DNA from: Ailanthus altissimus
Taxonomy: Eukaryota; Streptophyta; Magnoliopsida; Sapindales; Simaroubaceae
Reading direction: 5' to 3'
Assembly: GCA_946807835.1 (NCBI GenBank)
Contig: OX327691.1
Location: forward strand, 3,918,188 to 3,982,187
Length of the DNA stretch: 64,000 nucleotides
Made by a program: the position numbers and the translations under genes. The notes beneath the pieces are model-generated. The model was not told the origin of the DNA. It saw only the letters and a program-made list of their open reading frames with translations, and searched no databases. This document shows positions 35,146 to 48,465 of the stretch, one piece after another (positions within the stretch are counted from its first letter, which is position 1; every line of letters begins with the position of its first letter).

Positions 35146-37507
35146 GTGCCAATCACAATAGTATCTAATACCCATAGACTCCACTTGTTTCTCAAACACC
35201 TTTGGAGTTAAGGCTTTGGTAAGTGGGACAGTTATATTATTTACAAAATTTATTCTACAAATATCTACATCTCTCATAGCCAAGATCTCTCTAATAATGT
35301 GGTATTTTTGCTCCACATACATAGACTTTTGGTGTGCTATTGGCTCATTTGCTTGTGCTATGACCCTATTATTGTCGCAAAATAATAGAATAGGATCCGA
35401 TGAACTTGGAACTATTCCAAGCTCCGCGACAAATTTACGAATCTAAAAAGCTTCATTTGGAGCTTTAGAAGCTGCAATGTACTCTGCCTCTGTGGTAGAG
35501 TCAACTGTGGACCCCTGTTTGGTACTCTTCCAGCTCACTACGCCTCCATTGAGAGTAAACACATATTCAGATGTAGACTTTCTATCATCTAGATCAGACT
35601 GAAAGTTTGAATCCATATATCCTCTCACTTGAATATCATTATCTCTATAAATAAGAAACTTATCCTTCATACCCTTAAGGTATTTCAGGATATGTTTGAC
35701 CGCCATCCAATGGCTGTCACCTGGATCAGATTGATATCGGCTTGTAACACTTACAACTATACTAATATTAGGTCTCGTGCACATCATAGCATACATCAGG
35801 CTGTCAACAGCTGTTGCATATAGTATGTTAGACATTTTAACTCTTTCATCTTCCGTCTGAGGAAACATTCTCCTAGAAAGATGAACACCATGTCTAAAAG
35901 GTACATTAACTATCTTACAGTTAGTAAAATTGTAACTTTTTGAGACGCTATCAATGTACGATGACTGAGAGAGTCCTATTAGCTTCCTAGTTCTATCTCT
36001 ATAGAGCTTTATATTCAGTATATAGAAAGCTTCTCCCAAGTCTTTTATGGAGAAATTCTTACTCATATAGATTTTCATGGATTGCAACATACCAATATCA
36101 TTCCCAATGATCAGTATGTCATCCAAATAGAGAACTAGGAAGACGATCATACTCCTACTAACCCTTTTATACACACAAGCTTCTTCCTTGTTTTTTATGA
36201 AACCAGATTTTCTGATTACCTCATCAAAATGATGATTCCAATTTCGAGAGGCTTGCTTAAGTCCATAAATGGACTTCTTCAGCCTGCATACAAGACCAGA
36301 AGTTTAGCTGGATGTAAAACCTTTAGGCTATTCTATGAATATCTCATCCTCGAGGTATCTATTCAAGAATGTCGTCTTTATATTAACTTGGAAAATCTCA
36401 AAGTCATAGTATGCAGCAAGTACCAACAAAATCTTGATTGACTTAAGCATCGCAACTGATGTAAAGGTCTTCTCATAATTGATCCCAGATAGCTGAGAAT
36501 AACTTTTTGCCACCAGTCGGGCCTTAAAGGTCTCTACCTTTCCATCAGGCCCTGGCTTTTGTTTGTAAATCCATTTACAACCGATAAGAACAATTCCTTC
36601 GGGAAGCAGAACTAAGTCCCAAACTTGATTTTGATGCATAGAGTCAATTTCAGATTCCATGGTTTCTTGCCATTTACCCACGTCGATGTCTAACATTGTC
36701 TCTCTGTAAGTCAAAGAATCATTTTCTTCTATCAAAAAAACCCCAAGTGCACCTTCAGGCATCTGTCCATACCTAAAAGGTGTCATGGATATCCTTTCAG
36801 ACCTACGTGGAGTGTGTGTTAAAGGTACACTGCTATTTTAATCTTGAGTATCAACTGTAGCTTTTCAGGTTTGAGATTGACTTCATCAAGTACAATCTTT
36901 CTATAATCCCCACGATCCTCAAGAAACTATTTCTCAAGAAAAATGGTATTCCGAGCAACGAACACATTTCGTTCCTTTGAATCATAGAATTGGTATCCCA
37001 TTGAATTCTTGGAATACCCAATGAACCTATACTTGTATCCCATGGGTGCAAGTTTATCATGTTGTGTAACTCTTACATAAGCAGGACAACCCCAAATCGT
37101 AAGATACTTAAGACGATTTCCTACCCTTTATCATCTCATGTGGTGTGGTAGGAACAGCTTTAGATGGAACTTTATTCAAGATATGAACAGTAATGTTGGG
37201 AGCATGACCCCACAAGTATTCTGGAAGATCAGTAAAGCTCATTATCGATCGGACCATATCCAACAAAGTCTGATTCCTCATCTCCGAAACACATTATGTT
37301 GTGGAGTACCTGGAGGATTATATTGAGCGAGAATCCTTTTCTCTTTTAAATAGTTCGAAAAATCACTACCCATGTACTCACTGCCTCGATCTGATCAGAG
37401 GCACTTAATATACATGCCGGTTTGTTTCTCTACTTCTAGTCGGAATTCTTTGAACTTTTTAAAGGTTTCTGACTTTTGTTTCAATAGAAACATATAACCA
37501 TATTGTG
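35135..37507 (-). pseudogene. copia element 2 pol: integrase C-terminal part, RT and RNase H
   Basis: Read on the minus strand, 36328-36786 carries the RT entry (CKWIYKQKPGPDGKVETFKA, then RLVAKSYSQ). 35443-36174 carries the catalytic YLDDILIIG box (usual form YVDD) and the RNase H block (STTEAEYIAAS). The C-terminal stretch continues to about 35135 in another register. Integrase sequence (GCPAYVRVTQHDK region) lies at about 36950-37100. Stops and frameshifts separate the parts, so no polyprotein can be made. The first catalytic-core part of integrase is interrupted by the LTR insert at 37516. Confidence 0.8.
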
Positions 37508-37515
37508 ATCAATCA

Positions 37516-38878
37516 TGATAGTATAATGACAATAGTATTTTAACACTCTAACTTGGGTATTTTTGATTTAATCCATTAATATTTGGATACTTATTTATGT
37601 TTTTAATCTTAAATAGGTGCGTGAAGGAAATTATGACATATAGGAACAAACGGGAAGTGAATTGGGCGAGAAACGAGCAAAATGCGCTCGAAAGACAAAA
37701 GAAGGGAAACAAGTGGCTGGGTGCCGCAGGGCCCAGAACAGCCAGTGAGCTCCGCGGCGCTTGTCGAAGAATTACAGAAACCTGTGCTCGTGCCTAACGC
37801 CATTGCGCCCGTGCAGATATTTAAATACCCTTCTCAATTCGCCTATTCGGGGTGGATTCAAAGCTCCTGGTGCCTAGGGTTTCTTTTAGCAATAAAAATA
37901 CTATTTTGAGGCAAAAATAGAGAGATTTAGCAAGGAGAAAAACGCAAGTAACGAATACACATTCAAACCAAGAGATCAAGGTGAAGTTCATTGAAGATTG
38001 AAGAATCAACTCTTGGGCAATCAAGACAAGAGGAAGAAGAACAACTCAGGGCATCTCTTGTGTTATTTTCTTCCTTAGTTTTAAGAGATGATTTTGATTA
38101 TGATATTTTTATACTTCTGCTTTGATAATCTTGTTTTGAACACGAGCTAAATACTTTTGATTTAGGGTTAGACGTTATTGAACCTAGTATGTAATTGATT
38201 CTTTTAAACTCTTAGTTGTGGACTTTTATCCCTTAATTGATTCGATCTATCTATGATTAATGCTTTCATTATACTTGATCACTATGTTGATTGTTTAGGA
38301 ACTATGATAACTTTGACAAAAGGAATCATGTGTTTAGCCTAGGGTAGATTGATACATGATCATAGGGTAATATCTATGAGTTCCATCTAGGATAGACATA
38401 TACCTAAGTGACATGTATGGTTTGTTTAGACTTAATCTTAATGAATTGCATCTTATTCGGATTACCATAGACATATAGGTAATTGTTAGGGTGTGATATT
38501 ATCATTCGACTGTCGACAGAAGCTTATGATGAAATCAGTGTCTAGCCAATCAATTGATAAAAAGGGTATAACTAAGGGGCTAAAGGGTTCAGTGAACTAC
38601 TATGGGATACGTCGATATTCTACATTACCTATCAATTTAGTGAATTCTATCTTTAAGTATTTGTAATATTTTAATTAGGTTCAATTCGATAGTAATAATT
38701 TAGTTAGTTAAACTCTATCCTTGAAGCTAGTCTGGATAAAGGTAAAGTAGAGTAATTTTAGTATTCGATTGAAGAAAATAGAAGCAATAGTCTCTGTGGG
38801 ATCGATAATCTGGACTTAGTCCTATATTACTTGATACAAAAAGTGTGTACTTGCGCTAGGTCATAAAATTAGACATCA
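37516..38878 (+). mobile_element. Solo LTR of about 1.36 kb inserted in copia element 2 integrase
   Basis: Starts TGATAGTATAATGAC and ends AGACATCA. The 9-bp sequence ATCAATCAT is found on both sides (37508-37516 and 38879-38887); it overlaps the termini, so the exact target duplication is ambiguous. The empty site is inferred from element 3 at 47690-47730. It has a GC-rich patch at 37700-37810, AATAAAAATA near 37892, and CTCTGTGGGATCGATA near 38791, about 75 bp before the end. No coding sequence. Confidence 0.72.
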
Positions 38879-38887
38879 ATCAATCAT

Positions 38888-39640
38888 TGATAAAGGTTAC
38901 AAAGTATCGAAACCCACCCATTACAGTGTGATTCATTGGATCACATACATCACTATGTATCAGTTCCAATAAACCAGCGGCACAATGTCCAACACCGATA
39001 AATAGAGATTTGGTCATCTTCCCTTGAATACATGATTCACAAACTAGATAAGGCTCCATGGTCAAATCAGGTATCTGACCATCCTTAACCAGACGGGATA
39101 AACGTCTCATACTTATATGGCCTAATCTCATATGCCACATTTCGATTTCATTTAAAGTTTTCGATCTTGTACGTTTATTACTAGAACTAGCTTGAACATT
39201 CATGACATTTCTCACTGTATCCAATACATAATACCCATTCATTAACTGACACTCAGCTAACAAAACATCATGCATATCATATAAATACAAAGAACGATTC
39301 CGTATATTTACATGATAACCTTCACTGTCAAGTATAGGAAGGGATACAATCTGTTTGATAATATTGGGTACATAATGACAATTATACAAAATAACTATTC
39401 TATTACAAGGGAGAAGCAAATAAAAATGTCCAACAGCTTGGACCTGCAAGAACTCTCAATTTTCCGCCCTGAGCTTTACTTCTCCTGGCTTTATAGCATC
39501 CTAACTTCCCTCAGTCCATGCAACACATTGCAGATGTGAGAATAATATGTGGTAACTAATACCCAACCAGTACAAGCATCAAATGCTAAATAAATATCAG
39601 TAATAGTTAAGCACATACCTGAGGGAGTCTTTAGCTTTCT
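38888..39640 (-). pseudogene. copia element 2: protease remnant, GAG-pre-integrase and integrase zinc-binding domain
   Basis: An open stretch at 38880-39449 reads the pre-integrase region, with WHMRLGHISMRRLSRLVKDG followed by CESCIQGK, the HHCC zinc-binding pattern. It ends FRYFVTFIND, where the integrase core would begin. Upstream (39450-39600) a degraded protease region has a tryptophan-valine-leucine block with the catalytic aspartate position lost and several stops. Confidence 0.72.
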
Positions 39641-40175
39641 CTATGTTCTTTCCTTGTGTTGTCATAAAAGACTTTCACCCAATTCCATCACTAGCTTCCT
39701 TTCCTCTTGAACACACATAGCCATAAGTTCATTAAGTGACCATTTATCCTTATATGTATTGTAAGAGATTTTGAAAGGTCTATATTGGTATGGAGGGGTG
39801 TTCAATATATAGCACACAAGGAAAGACTCAGACATCTGAACCTCGAGAGTCTTTAATTAAGCCACTATGTCCTTTATCTGCATAATGTGCACCTTTAACA
39901 TTAGTGAGCTTTAAAGATGAAATCTTCATAATTAGGGTACTGGCAAGTGTTTTATCTGAAGTTTCAAACTACTCATCAATAGCCTTTGGTAGTGTTCGAA
40001 CATTATTATGCTGACCGACTGAACCACACAAATAAGCAGAGATCTTGGTCTTTATGAACATTAAATTAAGGCGATTAGATCTCTTTCATTGTTCATAAAG
40101 AGCAATATTAGCTGAAGTGCTAGTATCGGTAATGACTGGTGATTCATCTTTTCGTACAGCATAATCAGTGTCCAT
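39640..40175 (-). pseudogene. copia element 2 gag (UBN2-like), with stops
   Basis: Read on the minus strand from about 40160, it gives MDTDYAVRKDESPVITDTS, then ALYEQWKRSNRLNLMFIKTK, and later KDKWSLNELMAMCVQEERKL across stops. These are typical of one branch of plant copia gag. The gag of element 3 is of a clearly different type although the pol regions are closely similar. Confidence 0.6.
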
Positions 40176-40850
40176 CTACCCCAAATGAAGAAGGATTCTT
40201 TCCTTCCAAACCTTATAGTTATCACTTTCAGTTCGGGAATATCACATTTAAAATCAAAATAATTTGCGGGTTGTACAACTGTATAAACTCAAACATACAT
40301 GCTTATGTTACAAAATTGAGATTAATAAACAAATATCATGTTTTACCAATGTAAATCATGCTATATAAAAATGAATCAAATGACATAAAAATTGTTTATG
40401 GGCCAAATATCTAATTCAAGTGATTCATACAAAACTTTATGATAAAATTATCAAATTATGTACCAATTCCTAACTCCTGTGGGTAAATTAGGAAAATAAT
40501 TTGATATTTTTATCCTAATTAATTATACAAATATAATAAAAATTCTTGTGGGATAAAATTTATTATATTAAATATAATTAACCATAATTAATGTCTTTGT
40601 ACTATATGTGATCCTAAAAATACTTGATATAAAATTTTGCATAATTAAAGATGCTATGACTAATCTTTAATTATTTAAAATTTTATAGATCACTAGACAT
40701 TATTTTATACAAATAAAAAATTACTCATACTATTTATAATCAATAATATATAAATAAACAATAATTATAAAATATGTATGAAGAGAATTTTAATACAAAG
40801 TTAAGACATCATATAAAGTATTCTGAATGTATATGAGAACAACAAATATG
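40176..40850 (-). other. Leader region upstream of copia element 2 gag
   Basis: AT-rich non-coding sequence with TTCTTGTGGGATAAAATTTA at about 40540. No LTR and no tRNA-Met primer site are recognised before gypsy sequence begins at about 40850. Confidence 0.45.
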
Positions 40851-41502
40851 GGGTTAACCCAATGGTAATTAAAGCCCAAGTCCTAGGAACCTGACCCAAG
40901 AGAGCATTGCAAGGCCATCACTCTTAGGAGTAGAAAGGAAGTGGAAGCTCTGAAGCCAAAGGAAAGTGAAGGCGAGGAGAGGGAAGTTAAATCGAAACCA
41001 AAAATGGTGAATCTAAAGCCCAATTATGTCTTTTTTTGGATAACCCTTCTATTATTAGTCCTCAATTGTCGTATCCTCTATAGTTTTAAAAGAAGAAATT
41101 GGATGCTTAATTCTCTAAGTTCTTTGAAGTCTTTAAGAAAATTCACATAAATATATCTTTTATGGATGCTTTGGAGCAAATGTTAAACTATGTGAAATTC
41201 ATGAAGGAAATGATGTCAAAGAAAAGAAAGTTGAAAGAGTATAAGACGGTCAAGTTAACAGAGGAGTGTAATTCTTCAACGAAAGTTACCTTAAAAGTTG
41301 AAGGACCCTAGGCGTTTCACCATCCCTTCATTATTGGTGATTCTACTTTTAAGAAAGCTTTGTGTGATCTTAGAGCAAGCATCAATATTATACCTCTATC
41401 CATCTTTCAGAAGTTGGGTCTTAGAGAGATAAAACCCACCATAATTTTCTTGCAAATAGAGGATAGGTTTCTCACTTATCAAGGCGGTGTCATTGAAGAT
41501 AT
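40851..41502 (+). pseudogene. Ty3/gypsy element G1: end of gag and first half of protease
   Basis: Across frameshifts the plus strand reads a gypsy gag C-terminal block (FSKFFEVFKKIHINISF, then EQMLNYVKFMKEMMSKKRKL) and then protease FKKALCDLRASINIIPLSIF ending GGVIEDI. In active relatives as I recall them the motif is CDLGAS; here Gly is Arg, so the aspartic protease would be dead. The reading stops at 41502, where copia element 3 is inserted, and resumes at 52935. Confidence 0.75.
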
Positions 41503-43767
41503 TGTTGTGATATGGTGTATGATGTGTATAGATAAATATAAATTCAAAAATTAAAAACGCAACAAAAGTATTCATACATGTTATACACTATGTAACAAAC
41601 TCAAGCATGTAATCATATATATGATCATTCAAGCACATATATATCTCATATATATTTTTATGCATGATATAAAATGAATTGTAAATAAATAACCTACCTG
41701 GTTATGAAGGTAGCTTTACAATTCTTCAAGAACTCAAATCTTCAATTTATTGAGCTCATCTTGAAGTGTTCCCTTGCACAATTCTAGTTCAGAACTAAAT
41801 CCGGTGGGATTGTGAAGCTAAAATAGCAGCCTTGAATTTCCAGCAAAGGATTGTTTTAACACTTAAAACAATTTGTCCTTATGAATGATTACTACCAAGA
41901 GATGAGAAGAATTAAGTGTTTTCATTAGTTCTTTACAACTCTTTATGTTGAACCTTAGTAAGCCTTTGCATTTTCTCTCAACACTTTGAGAAACACACCT
42001 AGGAAATGCTCTCAATTCTCACCTAGAACGAAATTCTCACTTCTCTTACACAAATTGAACTCTTTCAATTCTTAATTAAGTGCAAAAAATGATTACTTCT
42101 CTTAGTGCTCCACCACCACTTATCCATGTTTGCCATTACAAACATTAATCAATTATATTTTTCACTCAACAAATTGATTCAACCATTTGAATCAATTTCT
42201 AGAGATTAAATGGCATTTAAACAATACTAAGTGGTCTCACCACTTCCATAGTGCATCATTTAAGAATTTCTAAGTGGCCAACATTCCTTATTATTAATAA
42301 CAAGTGCATTCTCCATTAGTAAATGGTGTTTGCCACTTATTTCAATTAATAATAATAATTTGATTAATATATAAAATATTAATAATTCAAAACTATTTTG
42401 AATATTTACATTTACCATATATGTATTTACCAAGTAAGGTAAATAGGTAAATACATGGTAAATTATTTATGGACCAAGATTATGTCACTTGTCAATTTCT
42501 TATTGGTTAACAACTCTTGTAAACCAATAATGTATTTTACATTCAATTATTGACAAGTGAATAATAAAAGGAACGTTGAAACATTTTTTATTTTGCTGGA
42601 AATTGTTGGATCAATTGTTCAATCCAATTCGCTGCCCCAGTGCACAACGAGTACACTACATATTGTGAGACTCTCTATGTCCATGCCCGATTTGTCATAT
42701 GAAACTATTTCACACGTCTGTGAACAATGTCCCACACACATGTTACAGATATTACAAAACGGCGCATTAGACCATACAAGTTGAGGTTATAACATATTCG
42801 TATAATCCTTCCATCATAAATATCATAGAAGAGCGGAGATGTAGATCAACACCGTCAAGTCTTTATGTGCTTAACCATAAACTTATCTCCAGATTTGTAT
42901 TTCAATAAATAATATCCGTAAACACTTTTATGATATTATTTTCCCGAGGATAAAATTAATTCTCGGATATGTTTGCTTATGGCCATAAGACTTTCTGAAA
43001 TACAATCTTGGAGTTGCAGGATATTTTACTCACCCAATTGCGTTGATGGATCCCATATCTGTATACACCGAACTCCATGAGCATCGGACCATACCCAGTG
43101 ACACCAAGCGGTCAGACAATGAAAGGTATCTAACATGTGTGGAACCAAAGTATGGTGGATCACTCACAGGTCTACAGTGGCACTCAGGTCTAAGGACCAC
43201 GAATAGTACTCAACTCGAAAGATCCTCTATTGATGGCTTTATGGGATGTCTATTGGAGATCTTTGTGAGTCTGTTCAATATTCAGTCCTTACTGAATACT
43301 TGTATCTCTATACGAGTTTCCATTAAACTCATGGTCTACTAAGACTAACCATCTGGACTATCCAGATATAGACATACACTGATCTATATATATTAAGGTC
43401 TTTACTAACAAACCCGCGTTAGTGAAGATAGATCAGAAACATTAAATTTAAGAACATATTTGTATAACAACATTTCTTAGCACCATTTCCAACTTATTGC
43501 AACTATGTCATTACTAATATATTCTTAGGTCTTTGTCTCATTTCAGACAAGGCTCTAACTCTTTAGATTTTACTAACTCTTAGTTCTGATCTAAACTCCT
43601 TTAGATCAGATCTGAACTCTTTCAGATCATACAATGTCTAAAACGTTACAAGCATCTTACCATATTTGTATATAATATAATTAGTGATTTATAGAAATCA
43701 TAATTGTATAAACATAAAGCAAATATTTATACACTAAAGGGATGGCACGTAAGCACAAATCCCAATA
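41503..43767 (-). mobile_element. 3' LTR of copia element 3 (2265 bp)
   Basis: Runs from TGTTGTGATATGG to AATCCCAATA. It pairs with 50644-52929 over its whole length at high identity. It is 21 bp shorter because it has one fewer unit of the AGATCAGATCTGAAC repeat at about 43590-43635. Confidence 0.88.
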
Positions 43768-43790
43768 ACTCCCACTTACTTTAGTACCAT
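43768..43790 (-). other. Polypurine tract of copia element 3
   Basis: The minus strand reads AAAGTAAGTGGGAGT directly before the 3' LTR. Confidence 0.7.
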
Positions 43791-45009
43791 TCACGATGGT
43801 ATCTAATACCCATTGACTCCACATGTCTTTTAAATATTTTTGGAGTTAAGGCCTTAATAAGTGGGTCCGCTACATTATTCATAGAGTCTACTCTACGAAC
43901 TATTACATCTCCTCTAGCTAAGATTTCTCTTATGACATGGTATTTTCTTTCCACATGCTTAGACTTTTGGTGTGCTCTTGGCTCTTTTGCTTATGCAATG
44001 GCTCCATTGTTGTTGCATAACAATGGTATAGGATCTATTGAACTCAGAACTATTCCAAGTTCAGCGACAAATTTGCGTATCCAAACTGCTTCTTTTGCTA
44101 CTTCTGATGCTGCAATATATTCTGCCTCTGTTGTGGAATCAGCTGTTAATGACTGTTTATTACTCTTCCAACCGACTGCAGCACCATTGAGAATGAATAC
44201 ATATTCAGATGTAGACTTTCTATCATCTAGATCAGATTGAAAATCTGAATCTGTGTATCCTCTCAATACTAGGTCATTTTCTCCATATATCAAAAACTTG
44301 TCCTTAGTACCCTTAAGATATTTTAGGACATGTTTCACTGCCATTCAATGGCCTTCGCCTGGATCAGACTGATAGCGGCTTGTAACACTTATAGCCATAC
44401 TGATATCAGGTCTCATACACATCATGGCATACATTAGGCTTCCCACAGCTGATGCATAAGGTATGCTAGATATTCTAACCTTTTCATCTTCAGTCTGAGG
44501 ACACATCTTCCTCAAAAGATGAATGCCATGTCTAAAAGGTATATTAACTGTCTTACAGTTATTAAAACTATACCTTTCCAAGACATTATCTATGTACGAT
44601 GATTGGGAGAGTCCTATAAGCCTCCTAGCTCTATCTCTATAAAGCTTTATACCTAGTATATAGGAAGCCTCTCCTAAATCCTTCATGGAGAAATTCTTAC
44701 TTAGGTAACTTTTGACTGATTGCAACATACCAATATTGTTTCCGATAATGAGTATGTCATCCACATATAGAACCAAGAAGACCACCATACTCTCACTGTT
44801 CTTTTTATACACACATGATTCTTCTTCGTTCTTGATGAAACCAGACCCTCTGATTACCTCATCAAAACGAAGATTTCAACTTCGGGAAGCTTACTTAAGT
44901 CCATAGATAGACTTCTTCAGTTTACATACTAGACCAGAAGTTTGGCTGGATGTAAAACCTTCGGGTTGTTCTATATAGATTTCTTCCTCAAGATATCCAT
45001 TTAAGAACG
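43791..45009 (-). pseudogene. copia element 3: RT C-terminal half and RNase H
   Basis: 44345-44812 reads the catalytic box YVDDILIIG and GLSQSSYIDNVLERY. A TGA at about 44344-44346, where element 2 has Trp (SHWMAVKH), separates it from 43991-44344, which carries the RNase H motifs DDRKSTSEY and DSTTEAEYIAAS. A further degraded C-terminal stretch runs to about 43790. The 5' part of RT lies beyond the solo LTR at 46581. Confidence 0.82.
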
Positions 45010-45014
45010 CTGTT

Positions 45015-46575
45015 TACGCTCAAAATATAACTCGGCTATCGCAGTATAGATTGAGGTGTCGATCCCACGAGGAAGCTCTTGGCAAAATAGGTTGATGAAG
45101 TAAAATATTAAAGCAGTAGTAAAGGATAAAATTAATTGATTTAAGTGAATGAGATATGATTGTCTATGATTTGAAGAAAATGTCTTATGATAATTTAAAC
45201 AAGGCTTCGAGAATCACAATTATGCTTTATAAATCTACTCTATACTTTGATTCAATGCTTATAACTCAATTGAAAGTTTCACATCCCAAACAATCAATCG
45301 GAAGATAGGAAAATATAGCACATTTAATAACACATGTATTTGACGTAATTAAACTCTTTGCAAGCATTAACATACATCATGTTCATTTATACAAGTTATC
45401 TAAGATCGACAATATATCATTTTGACAATATTGCAGTAAAAGATCAACTTGAATATTAAACATTTATTGCCCTTATATGTTATCCAAGATCGATAATATA
45501 TCAATTTGACAATACTGCAGTAAAAGATTAACATATAAAACAATGTCACCAGTAATAATTATAGTTCACCAAGAATCACATAAGAAAAGCATGACTGAAC
45601 TTATATGAGATATGAGAATTATAATCTCTGGATTATAGAAAATAGAATAGATAAGAGTTTATCAAAACCAAACTTACAACATTTGTAGCTCTTGACACCG
45701 AATCAAAGCATGGAAGTAGATTTATTACACATAAAGGTTCATCTCTTAGCCTTGCCAAGAACTCTAGCCTAAATTACAATACATTTTAATGAGAAGAAAA
45801 TAAGAGAAAATTCTCTTATATTAATAACGTCCTAAGTGTCTCCTTATATAGGCAATGAATGGACATATGTCATGGATGACATCAATCTTCAATAATTTTA
45901 AGCTAATAACTTGTTTATCCACTTGCAGCACATTTTTGATAATATAAATGATCGATTTAGCTTCTACAGCCGACATGAAAGTTGTAGAATTTTGACTCTT
46001 CTTTCCATAGGCACCAATTTCATGCAAATTGGATGAGTATCCAATGAGATATGAGCAAACGTCCAAAGATACATTAGAATTCGGCCAACAACCATTTTAC
46101 CCACTTGGAATGCGATTTGGTCCATGATAACGGCTGATGTGGACTTTACCATCAACATATGAGTTATTGATAGTTAAGTCAAAAATTCACAGCTTCAAGA
46201 ATTATACCAATTGAGTATGTATTGTGTGAGATACAGTCCAAATACGTGAGTTGGGTCAAGCTGGGCAGGAGTTGTAGTTCGATTCTGTTGTATCTCAATA
46301 TTTGGCCTATAACATGTTGGATTTAGCTTTTCCACTATTCTTCAAATTTGTGTAAGATTGAGTCATGTTGCACCAAGTTCAAGAATTTCTTTATTTCAAT
46401 TTCTACATTGAGAGTTATTTTCATTTTACCTAAACCTGTCCAAATAACATTCATTAATCACAATTTAAGGAGAACATTTTATTTCAAGCTAAAAATACAG
46501 GAAATACTAAAATTAGTGACATTAAATGGTGATTGAATCTCTTAACAATATGCATTTTCATGTGTTCATCAAACA
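45015..46575 (-). mobile_element. Solo LTR of 1561 bp inserted in copia element 3 RT
   Basis: On the minus strand it starts TGTTTGATGAACACATG and ends ATTTTGAGCGTA. Target duplication is AACAG/AATAG on that strand (plus: CTGTT 45010-45014, CTATT 46576-46580), one transition apart. It carries CGTGGGATCGACACC near its end (plus strand 45056-45070, GGTGTCGATCCCACG). It has no coding capacity. A near-repeat of ATAATATATCATTTTGACAA at 45412 and 45485 is internal. Confidence 0.75.
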
Positions 46576-46580
46576 CTATT

Positions 46581-47764
46581 TTCACATCCATTTGCCAAAT
46601 TTCATAATCATAATACGTAGCAATTGCTAGTAAAATCTGAATTGACTTAAGCATTGCTACTGGTGAGATAGTTTCCTCATAATCAATCCCAGATCGTTGA
46701 GTATAACATTTCGCCACCAATCGAGCTTTGAAAGTCTCCACTTTTCCATCGAGCCCTCTCTTTCGCTTGTAAATCTATTTACAACTGATAGGAACAATTC
46801 CTTCAGGAAGCTCAACCAAGTCCCAGACTTGATTGTGATGCATTGAGTAAATTTTAGATTTCATGGCCTCTTGCCATTTTCCCGAATCGATGTCCAACAT
46901 AATTTCTTTGTAAGTTAAATTATCATTTTCTTCAATCAAGAAAACATCAAGAGCACCTTTAGATATGGAACCATACCTTTCAGGTGGCCTTGATATCCTT
47001 TCTGACTTACGTGGAGGGTGTGTCAAAAGTATTCTGCTTGATTGAGCCTGAAGTTTCATTGTAGGTTCATTTACATCTTGATTGAGTTCATCTAACTCAA
47101 TTTTTCTACAATGTCCATGATTTATGAGAAACTGTTTCTCAAGAAAAGTGGCATTTCGAGCAATGAACATGTTTCGTTCCTCAGGATCATAGAATTGGTA
47201 TCCCATTAAGTTCTTGGGATATCCAATGAACCTATACTTGTAACCTTTAGGTGCAAGTTTATCCTGTTGCGTAACTTTTACGTAAGCAGGACACCCCCAA
47301 ATCTTAGCATATTTAAGACTTGATTTTCTTCCAGTCCATATCTCATGTGGAGTGGATGGAATGGCTTTTGATGGAACTCTATTCAATATATGGGCAGCAG
47401 TTTCTAGTGCATACCCCCATAGATATTCAGAGAGATCAGTGAAGCTCATCATCGATAGGACCATATCCAATAAAGTCCGATTCCTCCTCTTCGAAACACC
47501 ATTGTGTTGTGGAGTACTTGGAGGACTATACTGAATGAGAATCCCATTCTCCTTTAAATAATCTGAAAATTCACTGTTCATGTATTCACCCCCTCGATCT
47601 GATCTAAGGCATTTGATATAGATTTCGGTTTGTTTCTCTACTTCATTTCAAAACTCTTTGAACTTTTCAAATGTTTCTAACTTGTGTTTGATAAGAAACA
47701 CATATCCATATCATGACATATCATCGATACAGATAACAAAGTATCGAAAACCACCCATCGCAGT
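46581..47764 (-). pseudogene. copia element 3: integrase core to RT N-terminal half
   Basis: 46775-47581 reads the integrase (YSPPSTPQHNGVSKRRNRTL, then GCPAYVKVTQQDKLAPKGYK), the linker with LLTHPPRKSERISRPPERYG, and the RT entry QVWDLVELPEGIVPI. A TAG after CK (Trp in relatives) breaks it. 46581-46741 continues with VETFKARLVAKCYTQRSGID and YEIWQMDVK up to the LTR insert. The upstream integrase core (47582-47764) is in another frame. Confidence 0.83.
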
Positions 47765-47769
47765 GTGAT

Positions 47770-48465
47770 TCATTGGACCCATACATCACTATGTATTAGT
47801 TCCAGTAAATCAGTGGCAGGGTGTCCAACACCAATAAATGGAGCCTTGGTCATTTTTCCTTGAATACAAGATTCACAAACTGGATATGATTCTATGGTCA
47901 GATCAGGTATCTGACTATCCTTGACCAGACGGGATAGGCGTCTAACCCCTATATGACCTAATCTCATATGCCACAATTCTGTATCATTTAAAGTTCCCAC
48001 ACTATTTTTAGCATTCACTTGTACATTCATGACATTTCCTGTTGTATCTAATATGTAATGCCCATTTATCAACTGACATTCAGCTAACAAAACATTATCC
48101 AAATCATACAAACATAAAGAACGATTCCTAACATGCTTATGATATCCTTCATTGTCCAATACAGGAATTGAAATAATTTGTCGGATAATGTTTGGCACAT
48201 AATAACAATTATTCAATACAATAATTTTATTACATGGAAGTAGTAAATTAAAACATCCAATAGCCTCGACCTGTAGGAAATTTCCATTTCCAACACGAAG
48301 CTGTACTTCTCCTGGTTGTAACTTTCTAACTTCTTTCAGACCCTGCAACACATTGCAGATGTGAAAAGGATAAGCGGTATCTAATACCCAACCACTGCTA
48401 GCATCAAAAGCTAAGGAAATATCAATAAAAGGCAAGTGTATACCTGATGGTGTCTTCTTAATCAT
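47770..48465 (-). pseudogene. copia element 3: protease, GAG-pre-integrase and integrase zinc-binding domain
   Basis: A 231-codon open stretch. It has the protease start SSGWVLDTAYPFHIC, in which the usual D(S/T)G is DTA, so catalysis is doubtful. Then come LRVGNGNFLQVEAIG and the HHCC pattern in WHMRLGHIGVRRLS and CESCIQGK. It ends in HSDVWVQ because one base is missing near 47776 compared with element 2 (HSDVCDPMNH), a frameshift just before the integrase core. Confidence 0.83.

Larger units (their letters stand above)
33130..40850 (-). mobile_element. Damaged Ty1/copia element 2
   Basis: On the minus strand the order is gag (about 40175-39640), protease/pre-integrase and zinc-binding start of integrase (39640-38888), solo LTR insert, integrase/RT/RNase H (37507-35135), PPT and one LTR (35128-33130). 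The gag-side LTR is not found: at about 40850 the sequence passes directly into gypsy gag. The element is therefore truncated or was joined by deletion. Boundaries at 33130 and 40850 are estimates. Confidence 0.7.

Noticed and set aside
36851..37060. Open frame of 69 codons on the minus strand
   Set aside because: It is an alternate frame over degraded copia integrase; the coding frame next to it has the family residues.
43043..43342. Open frame of 99 codons conserved at 52184-52483; likewise 42557-42784 and 51698-51925
   Set aside because: They are conserved only because the two regions are LTRs of one element. The related LTRs at 1-1972 and 33130-35128 do not keep the frame.
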